Part shown: positions 60,857 through 64,000 of the stretch, piece by piece
Position numbering within the stretch: the stretch's first letter is position 1
How the letters are laid out: every line of letters begins with the position of its first letter
Assembly: GCF_021043395.1 (NCBI RefSeq)
Contig: NZ_JAJNKE010000013.1
Location: 1 to 64,000 of the forward strand
Direction: 5' to 3'
From: Clostridium guangxiense
GTDB taxonomy: Bacteria; Bacillota; Clostridia; Clostridiales; Clostridiaceae
Length of the DNA: 64,000 bases
Notes under the pieces: model-generated
Database searches by the model: none
What the model saw: only the letters and a program-made list of their open reading frames with translations
What the model was told of the DNA's origin: nothing
Position numbers and translations under genes: made by a program

Positions 60857-62116
60857 ATGGAAACCAAAATGGGTAGAGTAAAACCTAACATAGGTAGATT
60901 AAAAAGTGATATTGAAGAAATATCCACGTTTATAGATAAAACTAAGCTTGGACATACTAGGCGGAGCTTTACAGAGGAGTATAAACAAGCAAGAATGTGG
61001 TTAAGAGGAAAAATGGAAGAGGTAGGTCTGAAAACTTCTATAGATGCTGCAGCAAATATTATAGGAAGGTTATCTGGAAGTGACGATAACCTAAAACCGA
61101 TAATGCTTGGTTCACACACAGATACTGTAGAAAATGGTGGTATGTATGATGGAACTATAGGAGTTTTAGGAGGAATAGAAGTAGTTAGAGTTTTAAAAGA
61201 AAATGGAATAACCCTCAGGCATTCTTTAGAAATAGTTGACTTTACGTCAGAGGAACCAAGTGAATTTGGCTTGTCTACTATAGGAAGCAAGGGCATGGTA
61301 GGAGAACTATCAGAAGAAATGCTTCAAAGAAAGGACAATTTAGGAAGAGTACTTTCGGAAGCTATAGATGATTTGGGGGGAAACTATAAAGCTATAAAGA
61401 GGTTAGCGCGAAAAAAAGGCGATGTGACATTATATTTAGAATTACATAATGAATTAGGACCTGTTTTGGATAATAAAAGGTGTCCACTTGGAGTTGTTAC
61501 AGGTATTGTTGGAATTCATAGATATAAAGTATTAGTAGAAGGTGAATCCAATCATGCAGGTACAACACCAATGAATATGAGGTATGATGCGTTAGCTTTT
61601 ACAAGTGAACTCATATTGAAGCTGCAGGGCTTATGTAGAGAAAGAAATAGTTATGATATAGTTGGAACAGTCGGAAAGTTAAAGGTAGAACCTAATGCAT
61701 CAAATGTAATCCCTGGAAAATGTGAATTTGAATTTGAGGTTAGAGCACTCAAAAATGAAGTTATATATGAAATTGTTTCTGAATTCATAGAAGAGGCTGA
61801 AAAGCTATCAAAGGAAGAAAATATAAATATTAAATTTGACAACATATCAAAGTCAAGTTCTGTAATCATAAATGAAGATATAAGTGGAGTTTTAAAAGAT
61901 AGTTGTGATAAAGTAGCAGAAAGCATGTATTTGCCAAGCGGAGCAGGTCATGATGCTAATCATATAAATAACATTGCACCTGTGGGAATGATTTTTGTAC
62001 CAAGTAAAGATGGCAAAAGTCACTGCCCGGAAGAATATACCTCATATGAAGAAATTGAGGTTGGGGTTACAGCTCTTATACAATCATTAATTAGTTTCGA
62101 TGAAAATTTAAAATAA
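60857..62116 (+). CDS. M20-family Zn hydrolase, N-carbamoyl/allantoate amidohydrolase type
   Basis: This 419-residue protein has the M20 metal ligands: GSHTDTVENGGMYDGTIGVL, DFTSEEPSEFGLSTIGSKGM, TLYLELHNELGP and a late GAGHDANHINN. Relatives cleave N-carbamoyl amino acids, allantoate or ureidoglycine. Between a HutF-like deaminase and urocanate hydratase it might hydrolyse N-formyl-glutamate, replacing HutG; this is inference. ATG 60857 directly follows palindrome P3 and lacks a good ribosome site; ATG 60869 is an alternative start. Confidence 0.78.
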   Translation: METKMGRVKPNIGRLKSDIEEISTFIDKTKLGHTRRSFTEEYKQARMWLRGKMEEVGLKTSIDAAANIIGRLSGSDDNLKPIMLGSHTDTVENGGMYDGTIGVLGGIEVVRVLKENGITLRHSLEIVDFTSEEPSEFGLSTIGSKGMVGELSEEMLQRKDNLGRVLSEAIDDLGGNYKAIKRLARKKGDVTLYLELHNELGPVLDNKRCPLGVVTGIVGIHRYKVLVEGESNHAGTTPMNMRYDALAFTSELILKLQGLCRERNSYDIVGTVGKLKVEPNASNVIPGKCEFEFEVRALKNEVIYEIVSEFIEEAEKLSKEENINIKFDNISKSSSVIINEDISGVLKDSCDKVAESMYLPSGAGHDANHINNIAPVGMIFVPSKDGKSHCPEEYTSYEEIEVGVTALIQSLISFDENLK

Positions 62117-62138
62117 AGATAAACCATGTAAACTAGAG

Positions 62139-62212
62139 AAATTCATGTGCATCATAATGACTAGAAGATGGCGTTATGATACAAATAAATTTGGAGTTTT
62201 CAAATGGTTTAT
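62139..62212. repeat. Conserved hairpin element T, copy 2
   Basis: AAATTCATGTGCATCATAAT, loop TAGAAGATGG, then CGTTATGATACAAATAAATT, followed by GGAGTTTTCAAATGGTTTA. It matches 56271-56341 at about four of five positions. It lies 22 bases after the M20 stop and before hutU. Confidence 0.6.
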
Positions 62213-62231
62213 ACCAAATTGGAGGTATAAA
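62208..62231 (+). promoter_or_regulatory. Hairpin that includes part of the hutU ribosome site
   Basis: TTTATACC and GGTATAAA pair perfectly around an 8-base loop AAATTGGA. The right arm and loop contain the GGAGG ribosome site of the next gene, one base before its ATG. It might limit translation or be a protein-binding dyad. Confidence 0.5.
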
Positions 62232-62232
62232 A

Positions 62233-64000
62233 ATGGAATATAATGAACTTATTAAAAATGCCATGACTATAACATTAGATGATGAACTCCCCAAAATGCC
62301 TGGGTTTGTAGAAGGAATTAGAAGAGCGCCAGATAGGGGCTACAGCTTAGATAGAAAGCAGACAGAAATTGCACTTAAGAATGCGCTAAGATATATTAAT
62401 CCTAAATATCATGAAAAGCTAATTCCAGAGTTTCTTAACGAGCTTGCAACAAGAGGAAGAATATATGGATACAGATTTAGACCAGAGGGAAGAATATATG
62501 GAAAATCAATAGACGAATATAAAGGTAACTGCATTCAAGGTAAGGCTTTTCAGGTTATGATAGACAATAACCTTGATTTTGAGGTGGCATTATATCCTTA
62601 TGAACTGGTTACATACGGAGAAACGGGTTCTGTGTGTCAAAACTGGATGCAGTATAGACTAATAAAGAAATATCTTGAGGTTTTAACAGATGAACAAACC
62701 TTGGTTGTAGAATCTGGTCATCCACTTGGATTATTTAAATCTAAAAAAGATGCCCCAAGGGTTATAATAACAAATGCTCTTATGGTTGGAATGTTTGATA
62801 ATCTTGAAGACTGGGAAGTTGCAGAGCAAATGGGAGTTGCAAATTATGGACAAATGACAGCAGGTGGCTGGATGTATATAGGACCACAGGGAATAGTTCA
62901 TGGAACCTACAACACTCTTTTAAATGCGGGCAGAATGAAGCTTGGAATACCTAATGATGGAGATTTGAGAGGACATTTATTCATAACTTCAGGACTTGGT
63001 GGAATGAGTGGTGCTCAGCCAAAAGCGGTTGAAATATCAAGAGGCGTTGGCATTATAGCAGAGGTTGATGAATCAAGAATAAAAACAAGATTTGATCAAG
63101 GTTGGGTAAGTAAAGTATCAGATGATTTGCACGAAATATTTAAAATAGCAAAAGAGTATTTAGATAAAAAAGAAACTATATCTATTGCATATCATGGCAA
63201 CATAGTTGATTTGCTTGAATATGTGGTTAAGAATGATATAAAAGTTGACTTGATGTCAGATCAAACTTCATGTCATGCTGCATATGATGGTGGATACTGT
63301 CCACAAGGGCTTACTTTTGAGGAGAGAACAAAATTACTAAGTAGTGACAGAGAAAAATTTAAAGAGCTTGTAGATAAAAGCTTAAGACATCATTATGAAC
63401 TTATAAAAAAATGTACAGATAAGGGAACATATTTCTTCGACTATGGTAACTCTTTCTTAAAAGCAGTATATGATGCTGGAGTTAAGGAAATTTCTAAAAA
63501 TGGCATTGATGATAAAGATGGTTTTGTACTTCCATCATATGTTGAAGATATTATGGGACCACAGTTATTTGATTATGGTTATGGACCATTCAGGTGGGTA
63601 TGCTTAAGTGGAAAAGATGAAGATTTAATAAAAACTGATAAGGCGGCAATGAGTTGCATTGATCCAAATAGAAGATATCAGGATAGAGACAACTACAACT
63701 GGATAAGAGACGCAGAGGAAAATAAATTAGTGGTTGGAACTAAAGCAAGAATACTTTATCAAGATGCAGAAGGTAGAAGGGATATAGCTCTTAAATTCAA
63801 TGAAATGGTTAGAAATGGTGAAATAGGACCTGTTATGATGGGAAGAGATCATCATGATGTAAGTGGAACTGATTCGCCATTTAGAGAAACAGCAAATATA
63901 AAAGATGGAAGTAATGTAATGGCTGATATGGCAATTCAATGTTATGCAGGAAATGCGGCAAGAGGCATGAGCCTTGTAGCTCTTCATAATGGTGGTGGAG
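62233..64000 (+). CDS. hutU: Urocanate hydratase (runs off window end)
   Basis: The visible 589 residues match urocanase, which adds water to urocanate in histidine breakdown using tightly bound NAD+. Marks are MTAGGWMYIGPQGIVHGTYN, LFITSGLGGMSGAQPKAVEI, DQTSCHAAYDGGYCPQG and MMGRDHHDVSGTDSPFRET. It belongs to the longer clostridial type (about 670 residues), so roughly 80 residues lie beyond 64000. ATG 62233 follows GGAGG. It is the third gene of the hut-like cluster. Confidence 0.95.
   Translation, partial: MEYNELIKNAMTITLDDELPKMPGFVEGIRRAPDRGYSLDRKQTEIALKNALRYINPKYHEKLIPEFLNELATRGRIYGYRFRPEGRIYGKSIDEYKGNCIQGKAFQVMIDNNLDFEVALYPYELVTYGETGSVCQNWMQYRLIKKYLEVLTDEQTLVVESGHPLGLFKSKKDAPRVIITNALMVGMFDNLEDWEVAEQMGVANYGQMTAGGWMYIGPQGIVHGTYNTLLNAGRMKLGIPNDGDLRGHLFITSGLGGMSGAQPKAVEISRGVGIIAEVDESRIKTRFDQGWVSKVSDDLHEIFKIAKEYLDKKETISIAYHGNIVDLLEYVVKNDIKVDLMSDQTSCHAAYDGGYCPQGLTFEERTKLLSSDREKFKELVDKSLRHHYELIKKCTDKGTYFFDYGNSFLKAVYDAGVKEISKNGIDDKDGFVLPSYVEDIMGPQLFDYGYGPFRWVCLSGKDEDLIKTDKAAMSCIDPNRRYQDRDNYNWIRDAEENKLVVGTKARILYQDAEGRRDIALKFNEMVRNGEIGPVMMGRDHHDVSGTDSPFRETANIKDGSNVMADMAIQCYAGNAARGMSLVALHNGGG

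Noticed and set aside
1-64000. CRISPR arrays, tRNA or rRNA genes, prophage
   Set aside because: No regularly spaced short repeats, no cloverleaf or rRNA-like sequence and no phage structural genes were seen on reading both strands; a covariance-model search would be needed to exclude small RNAs.

Overview
The window looks like a chromosomal segment of a low-GC, Gram-positive anaerobe of the genus Clostridium (sensu stricto). The reasons are the strongly AT-rich DNA, strong AGGAGG-type ribosome sites, frequent TTG starts, a GapN-type glyceraldehyde-3-phosphate dehydrogenase, an Hsp18-type small heat-shock protein, and an unusually large number of PTS genes with PRD-type regulators. I found no rRNA, tRNA, CRISPR or prophage genes.

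Layout. 1-10 kb: a MarR-controlled MATE exporter, a methyltransferase, an MgtC-like membrane protein, a cysteine desulfidase-family protein, a TauE/SafE permease, GapN, a DUF4491 protein and a PHP-family phosphatase. 10.5-23 kb: a large sigma54 activator of LevR type, two sets of galactitol-family PTS genes (one IIC frameshifted), a polyol dehydrogenase and a complete non-oxidative pentose-phosphate set (split transketolase, transaldolase, Rpe, RpiB). Two sigma54 (-24/-12) promoters are visible. Together these genes read as a pentitol import and catabolism regulon. 23-31 kb: hsp18, a phosphoribosyltransferase, a divergent SDR/MerR pair, an HD hydrolase, a csoR-copA-copZ copper operon, a lipoprotein and a VOC protein.

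31-34 kb: an IS3-family element (1468 bp, 13-bp perfect terminal repeats, 3-bp target duplication) that splits a YjbR/MmcQ gene, followed by layered palindromic repeats and a MazG-like gene. 34-40 kb: an MtlR/UlaR-like regulator with an ascorbate-type IIB and a half-length IIC, an isoprenoid-synthase-like protein and a TIM-barrel protein.

40-59 kb is devoted to amino-sugar and cell-wall-sugar salvage. An intact block (GntR/NagR, MurQ, NagA, NagB, GlcT-like antiterminator, IIA on the opposite strand, NagE-type IICB, Cys-rich thioredoxin-like protein) is followed by a decayed second copy (frameshifted GntR, MurQ-NagA chimera, doubly deleted NagB, only the last codons of GlcT, an intact IIA and an intact Cys-rich protein). 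Inside the second copy sits an intact cassette: a PRD regulator, a three-part lactose/chitobiose-type PTS, a MupG-type 6-phospho-muramidase and an HPr paralogue with Glu at position 46. The combined pathway would be import of an amino-sugar disaccharide, cleavage by MupG, lactyl-ether cleavage by MurQ, then NagA and NagB to fructose-6-phosphate. 59-64 kb: an RpiR regulator just upstream, then an amidohydrolase, an M20 hydrolase and a urocanate hydratase that runs off the window end. These suggest histidine (urocanate) degradation.

The intergenic DNA is notable. At least three palindrome families are present, one with heptanucleotide tandem tails. They lie at gene ends and at duplication junctions, and some supply stop codons of neighbouring genes. 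All family names rest on reading motifs in the translated sequence; no database search was run.
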